64,000 bases of DNA from the NCBI RefSeq assembly GCF_042453785.1, contig NC_091670.1, positions 3,488,501-3,552,500 of the forward strand. Direction: 5' to 3'. The translations under genes and the position numbers were made by a program. The DNA comes from Malus domestica. Its lineage: Eukaryota; Streptophyta; Magnoliopsida; Rosales; Rosaceae. Under the pieces are notes generated by a model. It did not search any database. It saw only the letters and a list, made by a program, of their open reading frames with translations, and was not told where the DNA came from. Below are positions 1-10,380 of this stretch, in pieces (positions within the stretch are counted from its first letter, which is position 1; every line of letters begins with the position of its first letter).

Positions 1-386
1 GGTTTAAATATTCTACTACAAATACATTTGTGGCTTCAATAACTAGTAAAACCACTTTCAAATATCTTAGTATTGGCTTTCAGAACAAAGGGTTTTGGTA
101 GTACAGGTGGAGCCATGTTGTATAGTGTAGCTGGAATTGGGATGATCTCTCTCTTTATTTATTTATTTTTTTCCTTTAATTTGCTTGCTTTGAATGTGAT
201 GCTCAGTTCCAACCTACTATCCTATTTCTAAGAAATTAAGCACAAGCTATCTCAAGTTATGGTCTTTAATTAATATTAATTTCCTCAATCTGTTTCCCAT
301 ATCTTTCATTGATACTAACATGGCTGATCTCATTGGTGTGACGCAAGATTTGTTAAAATAGCTGATCGGATTGATTTTTTCTTTGT
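1..386 (-). pseudogene. Truncated lectin 5' end with promoter, copy 1
   Basis: On the minus strand this repeats the first 13-14 codons (ATG at 116) of the lectin gene at 1107-1604 and about 270 bases of its upstream region. Homology stops abruptly at about base 75, and bases 1-74 are the dispersed AT-rich repeat of this region. The position matching the gene's TATA box reads TATTTCTAAG here (about 224-233), so the TATA motif is lost. The copy can encode only a short stub. Copy 3 near 2.3 kb has the same breakpoint, so one duplication probably gave rise to both. Confidence 0.7.
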
Positions 387-779
387 ACCCGAGAAGAAAT
401 GCAGGAAGGAGGAATTTATAAAGACAATGGATACCTGCTCTTCGCTGCAAAAAACGACACTTAAAGGACAATTTTCCCGAGGTTTTCACCGCCGTTTTTA
501 CCGTTTGCTGCAAAAAACAAATACTCTCCCCTTGCGAGCTCCGTCATCAATTCCCCTCGCGAACTTTGAGTCCCTCTGAAAAAATGATTAAGTGAAATTT
601 GAATTTTTCAAACTTTGTGTTTGGTTATATCTAACGATCCCTAATTCCAAATTTATGGTTTAGATATATAAAAAAGATATCTCGGGTACTTCATTGCTAT
701 CCTTTAAGCTCCCCACTTTCAAACAAAGCAAAAAATTCTAATTGAGTTGGGTTTTGAACATGCAGATTAGTTAGACAAC

Positions 780-1106
780 TTAATTACCAATCCTTATTAT
801 TATTGCAACAAACACACGGATTACACTAAAAGCTAGTGAATCATACACTTGCAGATGACTTATCCAAACACAAAGATAAGACATGAGTTTATTATTATTG
901 CTATAAACACACGGATTACAGCGAAATTCAAAAACTAAAAACACGGAAAAAAGTAGTGATGAAAACCAATGCCACTTTCGCGGGGAACACGATTGCATTC
1001 GCACATGCAACAAGCCTTTTAAACCCATAGGTGACCCAAATGGGACGAGTGAAGTCTCGTGAGGGTTTCCAGAGACGTTACCCACAAACATCATGCATAC
1101 TGATCA
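780..1106 (-). other. Probable 3' flank/UTR of the lectin gene
   Basis: This stretch lies just downstream of the lectin stop codon. It has a pair of imperfect repeats containing ttattattg and aaacacacggatta, at about 797-826 and 889-920. A 104-codon ORF here (780-1094) resembles nothing I know and is mostly hydrophobic low-complexity sequence, so I do not call it a gene. Bases 387-779 hold no recognisable feature. Confidence 0.35.
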
Positions 1107-1604
1107 TCAACATCTGACTTGGGAGACTGAGTAGATATCCACCCCTCCAGCATCAGGTTGTTTTTGGTTGAGGCGTAATTCGAATCTGTTTTCAATGAAC
1201 GGCCTGGTTATGAGATCGCTTTGCAAGTGACGTAATCGGCAGCGCGTGATTAGGTTGTTGCTGTCAGGTGGTCCGACAGGCTCGACCTTGAACAATGTGC
1301 AAGCCCAATTGTCTTTGGTTTCATTTCGGTCAGCAGCTGCGGCCAGGACCAATAGCCTGTTTTGGTCCACCCTTCTCAAGTAGTTGCCATTGTAGGAGCA
1401 TTTGATATGCACGTAATTCTTGTCGGCGTAGTCCTCATTGTTTGGCTTCTCTGTGGTGAACTTTATGAACCTGCTGTTTTCATTGTCCTCAGAAAACTGG
1501 ACAATCTCATTAAGGTCGCTTTCTGCATCAAGTTGATAGCGCAAATACTTGTTGTTGATATCTGCTTTCAGCAGAAAAGGGCTTGGTAGTACAGGTGGAG
1601 CCAT
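1107..1604 (-). CDS. Amaranthin-like lectin (agglutinin domain)
   Basis: A 165-residue uninterrupted protein beginning MAPPVLPSPFLLKAD. It has the layout of one agglutinin (amaranthin-type, beta-trefoil) domain: NNKYLRYQ near residue 17, YVHIKCSYNGNYLRR near 65, DNWACTLFKVEPV near 98, and a C-terminal DIYSVS strand. Such domains bind carbohydrate (T-antigen type in amaranthin itself). Plant members occur alone or fused to other domains, and this one appears to be a stand-alone single domain. No signal peptide is visible, which suggests a cytosolic or nuclear location. The start is the only ATG giving a full domain, and a TATA box lies about 105 bases upstream. It is the only intact copy among four related 5' ends in the window. 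Family identity rests on motif recognition; sugar specificity cannot be told. Confidence 0.72.
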   Translation of the reverse strand: MAPPVLPSPFLLKADINNKYLRYQLDAESDLNEIVQFSEDNENSRFIKFTTEKPNNEDYADKNYVHIKCSYNGNYLRRVDQNRLLVLAAAADRNETKDNWACTLFKVEPVGPPDSNNLITRCRLRHLQSDLITRPFIENRFELRLNQKQPDAGGVDIYSVSQVRC

Positions 1605-2350
1605 GTCGTATAGTGTAGTTGGGATTGGGATGCTCTCTCTTTTTTATTCTCTATTGATGATCTAATTTGCTTGCTGTGAATGTGATGCTTAGTTCAAACC
1701 TGCTATCCTATTTATAAGAAATTAAGCACAAGCTAGCTCAAGTTATGGTCTTTAATTAATATTAATTTCGACAAATCAGTTTCCCATCTCTTTCATTGAT
1801 ATGAACATGGCTGATCTCATTGGTGTGGCGCAATATTTGTTAAATTAGCCGTTCGGGTTGATTTCTTTGTATAACTCATCTGCCAATTCTACAACTTGTA
1901 GACTTAATTCCCTTACAAAATTAAAAATAAAATAAAATCCGAAACTAATGTAAGATAAATAAAGACTTTTTATATCATAAAATAAGACTTTATAACTTGT
2001 ATACAAGACTATAGTGACAAGATCAAACACATTGATGGGTGCGCATTTTCCATCAACATCTGTTATGTGCATTTAAACTGAGCGTGGAGTCTTTTTTAGC
2101 AATTAAAAGTTTTGTATCATGTATTGTCTTGGTTTGATAAGACCTACATCTAGATGAGTTGCTTCTGAAGACTAATGTAAAACTTTATGTGGATATTTCT
2201 TCAGGGTGAAACATCGTTTGAGAAACGTTTTGGACCTCATTACAATTTTTTCATTTATTTTTTAACTTTTGGTTTAAATATTCTACAATAAATACATTTG
2301 TGGCTTTAATAACCAGTAAAACCACTTTCAAATATCTTAGTATCGGCTTT
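1605..2350 (-). promoter_or_regulatory. Upstream region of the lectin gene
   Basis: The 5' UTR, promoter and distal upstream sequence of the intact lectin gene. It is AT-rich and shared with the truncated copies: it includes ttgatatgaacatggctgat near 1795 and acacattgatgggtgcgc near 2028, both found again near 13.15 and 13.38 kb. It ends in the dispersed repeat that joins directly to truncated copy 3. No protein is encoded. Confidence 0.5.
1709..1718 (-). promoter_or_regulatory. TATA box of the lectin gene
   Basis: The minus strand reads CTTATAAATA about 105 bases upstream of the lectin ATG, leaving room for a 5' UTR of about 70 bases. The three truncated copies read TTCTAAG or TTGTAAG at the equivalent site (about 224-233, 2493-2502, 13065-13074), so only the intact gene keeps a canonical TATA box. 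Confidence 0.6.
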
Positions 2351-2822
2351 CAGAACAAAGGGGTTTGGTAGTACAGGTGGAGCCATGTTGTATAGTGTAG
2401 CTGGGATTGGGATGATCTCTCTCTCTTTTTCTTTTCTTTTTTTCCTTTAATTTGCTTGCTTTGAATGTGATGCTCAGTTCAAACCTACTATCCTATTTCT
2501 AAGAAATTAAGCACAAGCTATCTCAAGTTATGGTCTTTAATTAATATTAATTTCCTCAATCAGTTTCCCATATCTTTCATTGATACGAACATGGCTGATC
2601 TCATTGGTGTGACGCAAGATTTGTTAAAATAGCTGATCGGATTGATTTTTTCTTTGTATAACTCTTCTGCCAATTCTGAAATTGTACATATAATTCCCAT
2701 TATAAAATAAATAAATAAAATCCAAAACTCATATAAAATAAATAGAGACTTTTTATAGCATATAAAATAAGACTTTGTAACTTGTACATAGTTACAAGAT
2801 TGAACACATTGATGGGTTTTAT
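2351..2822 (-). pseudogene. Truncated lectin 5' end with promoter, copy 3
   Basis: The ATG is at 2396 on the minus strand, followed by about 14 lectin codons and then the same abrupt junction into dispersed repeat as copy 1. Upstream similarity to the intact gene continues to about 2820. The TATA position reads TATTTCTAAG. A 91-codon ORF here is only promoter sequence read through. Confidence 0.7.
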
Positions 2823-3110
2823 ATTTGGGGCTCACTACAACTTTTTTTCACTTAATTTTAGGTTTTGGCTTAAATATACCATTCAAACTAAATGTGTGGC
2901 TCATTAATTGGTAGAAACCTTTCCAAATGCTTTTTAAATGTTCTCTTAATGCTAACGGAGAATATTTTGAGAAGACAAAATATTTGCATTTCTCACGAAA
3001 ATATGGGTGCTCATTAATTTTAGTTGGTTTTGCAATTTTGTATAAAATCATCATTAAATATAGTAGTTTTCATCTTTGGCTCACCGCTATATTTCTAAAA
3101 GTAGTGTAAG
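2823..3110. repeat. Dispersed AT-rich repeat R, copy
   Basis: A diverged copy of a roughly 330-base unit. Recognisable pieces in order are: cactacaattttt, a run ending in ggtttaaatattcta, aaatacatttgtggct, aataattggtaaaa, a segment on tgctttataaa, ttgcatttctcacaaaaa and aaatcatcattaaat. Other copies lie at 1-74, 2230-2345, 5790-6010 and 13.5-16.5 kb. It carries no protein. Confidence 0.55.
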
Positions 3111-3436
3111 ACTTTCAGCCTTTGTTCACTAGTGAGGATCTTATCAAGATAGAGCAGCCATAAGAAACTCTTAACTTTGGAGGAATATGAAGTTTCCAAA
3201 TGAGAGTCCATCACCAATTAGGAAAAGCACTAGGCTTAATGGCCCAAAAATAAGCAGATTTAACTGAAAACTTACCATCATTTATTCCACTTCAGATACA
3301 CTTGGCAGTCAAAGCATCAAAACTAATTGGAATGCTAAGAATTTGTTCAACCACCTCTTTAGTAAAACGAGTAATAGTGGATCCAAACCATTATTGCAAC
3401 AATAATTAACTATAGTAGCCTTATACATATTGTCGG
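3111..3436. other. Unassigned noncoding sequence
   Basis: Between repeat R and the start of a TGTCACGCC-type element. No open frame, structured repeat or recognisable family is visible. Confidence 0.4.
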
Positions 3437-3532
3437 TGTCACGCCCTGATCCCGATATACGTACAAAATCGACATGTGATGTCATCAAATACCCACATCT
3501 CTAACTTACCCCGCCTTCAGGATATGGCAATG

Positions 3533-4989
3533 TGATGAGTAAATATTTTTACCATATATTTTACCCTAATCTTAGTTTTAATTTGTTGGTAATTTTGGAA
3601 GAATTTTGATACTTTGTTATATATTTCTAATGTAGGATATTCGACTTCCTCTGGAGAAAAAAGTAAACAAACATATGAATTTTGGAGTGATTCCAATTGG
3701 AAGATGTTCGTGAGTCTTTCAAGATGATTGTATCAAAATTCTAGATTTTTCTACCAAGCTGTTTGATCGTGGCGATGAAATTAAGGCCCAGCGCGCGCTT
3801 TCCCAGATTGACGTTTTTGGACGTTTTAGGTATTTTGAAGGTCAAGATGTCATATTTTGAGGAAGATTCCTTCTGAGGATTTGTATGCGACCTCTCCAGC
3901 TTTCAAAAGAGACCTTTTGGGACCAAATCGAAGTTTATTGGTTGGTCAGATGTCTGATTTTCTAAGAATTCCGAATTCTAGTTCAAATAGGAAACCTTTT
4001 ATTTTCTGTTTTATTATTTATTATGTTTCATAGTTTTATTCTAAGACCTTTTAGGGTTTTATTTTGTATTAGTATAAATAAGATATTTAGCCATTAGGGG
4101 AAAAGAGGAGGAGAGAATAGGAGGAGAAAGCACACAGTACTTTGGAGGATTCAAGTTTATTTTCAAGGTGTTTTCTATCCATGTTCTTAATAATATTTTG
4201 TTTTATGGTTGTTAGTAACTAGTTTCGTTTGCTAGGGCAAGGCCACGACCCTTGGCAAGAATATGTAGTTTCTTTTCAACCTACTTATGATATTATGCAT
4301 GCAAGTTTTGAATTATTAATCATTGTGTTTTAAACTATCTAGTTGTGTTGATGGTTGGCCACCATTAGGATATTTAGAAAAGTAATTTAATGCAATTTTG
4401 GCGGAGGGTTGTCCCTAGAATTGGCGCTGGCTTCTTGTGGTTAATATGTGTAACTTCTTAGGATGGACGACATGTCTTAAGGGTTATATGGTTTTTCAGA
4501 AGGATTTCACAAAACTTTATGAGTCTTACATGTTCACATTTGATCTGGACACCACAAACGGGTTGCATGTTAGATATACGTTCTATGTTGGTGGTTCCAA
4601 GAAGGGCATACTTTAGGAAAACCTAACCTTCAAAATATGCATGTGTAATTCATAAGTAATTGGAAGAACTAGGTTGGATTGTTAAGGTGATGGTGAAACC
4701 CTAGTGCTTAAATTTATTTTCAAAACTATTTTCTTTGGTTTTCTTTACTTTCCCAATTTATTTAATTGTTTTCAGTTAAATTCGTTCGTAATATTTTAGG
4801 TCATAAAATCAACCTCTTCTAAACTTTATTTTCAAATAATTAATTAAGATTTGGTTTTAACATAAATTATTCATTCAATCCCTGTGGAAAACGACCCTAC
4901 TTGAGCTGCTATACTACGACAACCTTGTATTCTTGCAAGTATTTTAAGTGTTTTTATCCCTACTTTTGCAAGTGTTAGAATCCCTATCA
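3533..4989 (+). mobile_element. Solo LTR, probably Ty3/Gypsy, 1.46 kb
   Basis: Begins TGATGAGTAAAT and ends CCCTATCA. The flanks are CAATG (3528-3532) and CAAAG (4990-4994), a 5-base TSD with one mismatch. The right part carries ccctgtggaaaacgacccta and gagctgctatactacgac, which I know from long plant Gypsy LTRs. There is no coding sequence. A TATA-like tagtataaataag lies near 4070. Confidence 0.6.
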
Positions 4990-5379
4990 CAAAGCACAAC
5001 TCGAGAATCGAATCGCATAGTAATTTTTCGTATAATTTATGACTGCATCTAACCTGCTCGTTAGACTGCCTATGTACCCTAAACAGAGATCAAGCTTTTC
5101 GTAGTTCACTTCACTCAAACATTCACTGTGTATCTCACTACGTCTCATCATAATACCACAATTCAAGCATGTAGCACCTCAAGGAACATTCTACGAAGCA
5201 CAATAATATTCTCTAGTCATCTTGCCATTCACCCACACATATGCATTCCAACACTATCCAATAATCATACAAATCAATAACACATAGAATACACCCAAAA
5301 TGTAGGGCTAGAGCGACACAGTTCGACCGAAGCCTATATCTCTGAAGCTGAAATTGAAGCCAAGGAACCAACATGTCAA

Positions 5380-5640
5380 CTGATGCGATTTTAGACCACT
5401 CAACGAAATCTATCAACATCGGGTCCCAGACCACTCCACGGAACCAAACACCAAGTGGGATTCCGGACCACTTAACGGAATTTATACCATGATATGATTC
5501 CGGACCACTCAACGGAATCTCAGAGTATAAGGGATTTCGGACCTCTCAACGGAATCCGAGTGGATATGATTCCGGACTACTCAACAGAATCGCGGAGTAC
5601 AATGCATATCGAACCACTCAATGAAATCTAAGCTGGGGAC
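5380..5640. repeat. Imperfect tandem repeat, unit about 44-50 bases
   Basis: About five degenerate units built around gattccggaccactcaacgg, with variants ggacctctcaacggaatcc and ggactactcaacagaatcg. It lies in the distal part of the TGTCACGCC-type fragment; the 99-codon minus ORF over it (5213-5512) is a by-product. Confidence 0.6.
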
Positions 5641-5789
5641 GATTACAGTCATACCTTCCGTCAGTTGTCTATCAATTCCGTCAGTTGTTGCAATGACATT
5701 GAAACTTTTTAAAGACGAGGTATTGTTAATGACCTAATAGTTGAGGTAGTTTTAGGTAATTTACCCTATTTTTTTTACTTATTTTTTTG

Positions 5790-6010
5790 GTTTTTCTACT
5801 TATTTTTTTGGTTTTCTATTAGAAATACATTTGTGGGTCAATAATTGGTAAAAACACTTTGAGATGCCGTATAAAGATTTGCTTAATGCTCACGAAAAAA
5901 TAGAAAATTTTCATTTTCACACAAAAAACGTGGGTTAACACTCACGATTTTTAGGCGATTTTGTAATTTCGTACAAAAATCATTATTAAATCTATTTGTT
6001 TTAACTTTTG
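5790..6010. repeat. Dispersed AT-rich repeat R, copy
   Basis: Shows the shared order ttctattagaaatacatttgtggg, a poor-homology middle, tgcttaatgctcacgaaaaa, ttcattttcacacaaaaa, and atcattattaaatctatttg, and is closest to the copies at 14.5-14.75 kb. Confidence 0.5.
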
Positions 6011-6687
6011 GTTTGCCCAACGAATATAGAAGTGATGGCTGACGAATCGTTATATGTTGGTCTGACAACTTGCACCTCATTCGTCAAGCAAAACTGAAAA
6101 TTTTATTTTTTTTCCCTTATGTTTTTAATTTAATTTCAAATGGTAAATCATCGAATTTGATGATCAAGACAATTCAGTGTGTGGTTTTACTCTAAATTAC
6201 TGTTTTTCAAAAAAATTATGAAAACCAAGGTCCTATATATAGCCTTTAAATCTTGATTTTTCGTTTGTTTTGGATGATTTTTGGTATATGCGGTTTGGAG
6301 TATATACAAACAAGTTTGATAGTTGGATCGTGGAAACTCGTTTCGTAGATTGCGTATGCTGTCAAAACAATAGATTCAACAAACATTTAGAGTTTATTTT
6401 GTACTCGCATTAAGTAGAACGTAAGCTTTTGAGGTATCCAGCAGTGTAAATATTTCGAAGTTGATGATCGGGTTCGTTCTTTATATTCTTCTAGGATTGA
6501 GGAATGTAGTTTAAAAAATTCATCAAAATCAGAGCTAAATGACCGTTAAATTGTGATTTCCATTTCTAACTGTCGATGATTTCGTTTCATTACCTAATCT
6601 TCGAACGTTTACTTTTGATGAATTTTGGCGTCTCTATGTCATGTCACATCAGAACTTACTTTTTGGTTTAAAAATACTGTTTCTATT
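6011..6687. other. Noncoding stretch left of the TR-GAG element
   Basis: AT-rich with no open frame of note. Phrases such as aaattcatcaaaatcagagc look repeat-derived, but I cannot assign them to an element. Confidence 0.3.
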
Positions 6688-7830
6688 TGATAGACACGTA
6701 TTTATTACAATTGTTACCCTATTATGTATATTTGTTAGTGCCTCATTCAAACAATTTTTATTAAATTACTTTAGTTTTTGTAATTTGTAAGGATTAAGAT
6801 GCTTATTGATAAAAGTGGAATTCAACAAGTTTTTGACACATCTTATATGTTTTAGTCTTCCTAATTACATTGGCTTCATCCATTTAATTAAAAGTAGATA
6901 GGGTAGTAGCGGCAGGAAGGATTTGATTTGGTTCTTCTTCTCTAGTTTTATTTTATGCAAAATTTCCTTCTTAGAATTACTATGAATTCTTCGTTCATGG
7001 GGTTCTAAATTCTTAGCTAAGGCTAAGAGGAAGCCCTAATTATGATTATTCTAGTTATTTGATTGTTCAATTTGTGAATTTCGGACTGATGATTAGTTTT
7101 CATTCACTAGTTGGCTTGCAATTTTGATATTGGGTTCTTTGTGCTTGACCATAGCCTACGATTTTGATATTGAAATTATTTGCATATGAATTTATTTATG
7201 ACAATTAATTGGATTCTATTGATGCTTCATGAATGAGAATCATGAACTTATATTTTGATCCGACTGTAGACGAATATTGGTTTGTGTGGCTTCCTAGAAA
7301 ATTAGCTATTTGTTTGACATGACCAAGTTGATAAGTGATTAATTTGTTTCTCACCATACTTAATTGGATTTCTACATGTTTGTGTATACGGGACCAAGGA
7401 TATGTAGACTATAGAAATAGTTGAGTTTAAGCCTGACCACGGTAAAATTCACATCTCTTTGGGAAATTATTGGCATGTGTACCTGACCACGGACATATGC
7501 ACGGAAGTTGTCTTCATTAATTTGATAATTCAGGAGTTGACAATTTGATACTAGGGTATGACAATTAGTGGTGAAATCAAAGCCTTAGTGTTTTCTTACA
7601 TTTGTTCTCAATCATATTTCTATTTAAGCATTGTTAATTTTAATTATTCTTTGATACAAATCCAATCTTTATTTCAATTTGTTAAGTAATAGTTATAGGA
7701 TTAAATTGTAAAATCAACTCCGGTGGATTTGATCTCGTATTTACATATTTCCACTACAACTGATTCGTGCACTTGCGAGTAAATTTGGTTTGAATTAATC
7801 TATTTATTAGGTTAGTTTAAATTCACATCA
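6688..7830 (+). repeat. Left LTR of the TR-GAG element
   Basis: Begins TGATAGACACGTATT and ends AATTCACATCA immediately before the primer-binding site. Compared with the right LTR it lacks about 160 bases after position 6890. Confidence 0.75.
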
Positions 7831-7835
7831 AGTTT

Positions 7836-7853
7836 TTGGCGCCGTTGCCGGGG
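7836..7853 (+). other. Primer-binding site (Athila type)
   Basis: TGGCGCCGTTGCCGGGGA a few bases after the left LTR. This is the standard tRNA-primed minus-strand start region of Athila-like Gypsy elements. Confidence 0.75.
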
Positions 7854-8165
7854 ATTGTTTTTTCCAATTTAAACTTTAATTGTTGCTTATCATAGTTTGT
7901 TTAGAATTTTATTTGTTAGTATTTTTTTTTCTATCCTTTCTTTCTTCCGTTTGTTCTTCTTTCTTATGTTTTGTTTGGTTTTTTTAGGTACTGCTTAGGT
8001 TTGTTCTATTATGGTAGATGCAAGGACATCGATCACTCAATCTAGCACTTATTCCTATTGATCACGAACTTGAGCAGACTTTACGAAACCAGCAACGGAA
8101 ACATTTAACTTAAGGAGAGGTGCTCAAAACTCAAAACTCCACCAATTTCTAAAAAAGAATCAGAG

Positions 8166-10380
8166 ATGGCTGAGCAAGATCAGGAAATTGTGCCGGTTAG
8201 AAGGCCGATGAAGGATTCTTTTAACCCTCAGGATTTGGATCAGCCCTCGTGCATTGCATGCCAACCTAATATTGACGGAACTTGTATGTTATCTCCTCAG
8301 TTGCTCAATATGGTTCCTCACTTCAATGGAGAATCTCTAAAAGAAGATCCTTATGCACGCATTCAAGAGTTCTTTGACATATGTAAAACGCAGCACATTA
8401 GGGGACTTAGTGCCGATGAGATTAAATTGCTTTTATTCCCCTTTTCTTTAAAAGAAGATGCCAAAAAGTGGTTGTGTTCATTACCTACCAATTCCATCAC
8501 TGCTTGGGGACAATTGGCTAAAAAGCTCATAAAGAAGGTAGCTCATAAAGAAGGTTTTCCCTACACAAGAAAAAACAATTGAAAAGGCGACTCATTCCAT
8601 GAGGCGTGGGATCAATTTAATAAGTTGCTTGTCAATTGTCCTAATCATAATCTGCCCGGAGATGAACAGGTACAAGCATTTTATGAGGGATTAAATGATT
8701 TGAAATGATTTGAATAAAGCCATTGTGGATTCCGCTTGTAATGGTATGTTAATGAAGATGAGTGACGAGGAAGCGATTGAAATGTGTGAGGAACTTGCAG
8801 AGAACTCGCAACAATTTTATACAAGAGGATGTCAGGCTAAAAGAGGTGCATATGCAATAAATGCTAATGATGGTATGAAAGCTGAGATGGCTGCCATGAA
8901 CAAAAATATTGCAGCACTAATCAAGACCTTATCGACTCAAAGTTCTCAACAAGCTCTCAAGTCTGATGTATGTGCAATCTGTTCAAAAAATGATCATGCT
9001 ACAAATACTTGTCCGATAACTTCTTTTTCAGATAAAGAGCAAGTCAATTTTGTTGGACAAGGAGGATATTCTTCGAAGCACAATCCATACTCAAATACAT
9101 ATAATTCGGGATGGCAGGATCACCCTAATTTCAGTTATGCAAATCAGCAAAATGTATTAAATCCTTCACAAGGGAACACACAACTTCAAGGGACTGCTCC
9201 AGGATTCTCCGAACTTAAGAAAACGTCTTTGGAGGATAGCATAGTTGTACTTGCACAAAGTCAGCTTGCGTTTCATCAAAGTACCCAAGCTTTCCAGCAA
9301 CAAACACAAGCTACTATTCAAACTACTCAAGCTTCACTTCAGAAATTGGAAATTCAAGTGGGACAGCTTGCTAGTGCAGTAAATGAATGAGAGAAAGACA
9401 AATTTCCAAGTCAACCCATAGCTAATCCGAAAGGTGCATATGAGATCAGCTCTAGTTACCCGTCACATGAGCAAGTCAAGTTTATCACCATACTCAAGAG
9501 TGGCACACAAGTAGATAATAAAGTTCAAATGGCGAATGAGGACCGAGAGACCAACCTGAAAAAGAATGAATCGGTGGATGTAAAGGGTAAAAATGCTCAA
9601 GTAAACAGACCAAAGTCTCTTAATTCATCAAAGTTTGATCCCTTTGCAGCTTATAAGGACAAGCCTCCTTTTTCTCAAGCTTTGATCAGGCCAAAGAAGG
9701 ATAATCATTTCAGTGAGATCATGGAATTGTTCAAAAAGGTCCATATTAGTATTCCACTACTTGAGGCTATCAGGCAAATCCCTTCCTATGCCAAATTTCT
9801 CATGGGTCTTTGTTCACATAAGCGCAAGTTGAATGGTGAAGAAAAGGTTTTTCTTACCAAGAAGTTGAGTGATATCTATCTATGGAAAAATCCATCAAAG
9901 CTCTAGGACCCTGGAATTCCTACATTATCTTGTGTCATTGGGAGTCATAAATTCGAAGAAGTATTGGTTGATCATGGAGCAAGCGTGAATTTAATGCCAT
10001 ATTCAGTTTATGTGGAATTGGGTCTTGGGGAACTGAAACGAAGCCCAATTACATTGGAAATTGCCGATGGATCTGTAAAGAAGTCATGTGGTGTTATTGA
10101 AGATATGTTGATGCAAATTGACAAATGTTATTATTCGATGGACTTTATTGTTCATGATACAAGGCCTGTGCATTATTCATCTACTGAAATTCTGATTATT
10201 CTTGGACGTCCCTTTCTAGCTACTGCAAAGGCTAATATTCAATGTGACACTGGAGTTTTAACTTTGTGTTTTGGGGATATGAAGGCTAAATTCGACTTGT
10301 ATCCTGCTCATGGCCTTCAATCTGGTGATGATCATGTTGAAAGTATTCATCCTGCAGTTCGTGCATACAAGAACGACTAG
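8166..10380 (+). pseudogene. Gag-protease polyprotein of TR-GAG, broken
   Basis: Opens MAEQDQEIVPVRRPM. The retrotransposon gag domain runs through about 8660, with PHFNGESLKEDPYARIQEF near codon 55 and DDEAIEMCEEL-type helices beyond 8760. A zinc-knuckle-like CAICSKNDHATNTC follows at 8971-9012, then a glutamine-rich tail (9240-9390). An aspartic protease fold follows at about 9915-10250, with DHGASVNLMP at the active site and ILGRPFLATA as the flap/second motif. Breaks are: a 16-base tandem duplication at about 8527-8558, a 10-base tandem duplication at about 8695-8715, and in-frame stops at 9388 (TGA) and 9904 (TAG). Both stops fit C-to-T changes. The protease has His where Ser/Thr/Leu usually follows the catalytic Asp. 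It cannot give one protein now. Confidence 0.75.

Larger units (their letters stand above)
3437..5700 (+). mobile_element. TGTCACGCC-type LTR fragment with nested solo LTR
   Basis: Begins TGTCACGCCCTGATCC, as do the long LTRs elsewhere in this window (22069, 35862). It is split at 3533 by a solo LTR and resumes at about 4990. I could not find a matching right end or TSD; 5700 is approximate. Confidence 0.4.

Noticed and set aside
780..1094. 104-residue minus-strand ORF as a gene
   Set aside because: No recognisable motifs, hydrophobic repeated composition, and it lies directly downstream of the lectin stop, where a 3' UTR is expected.
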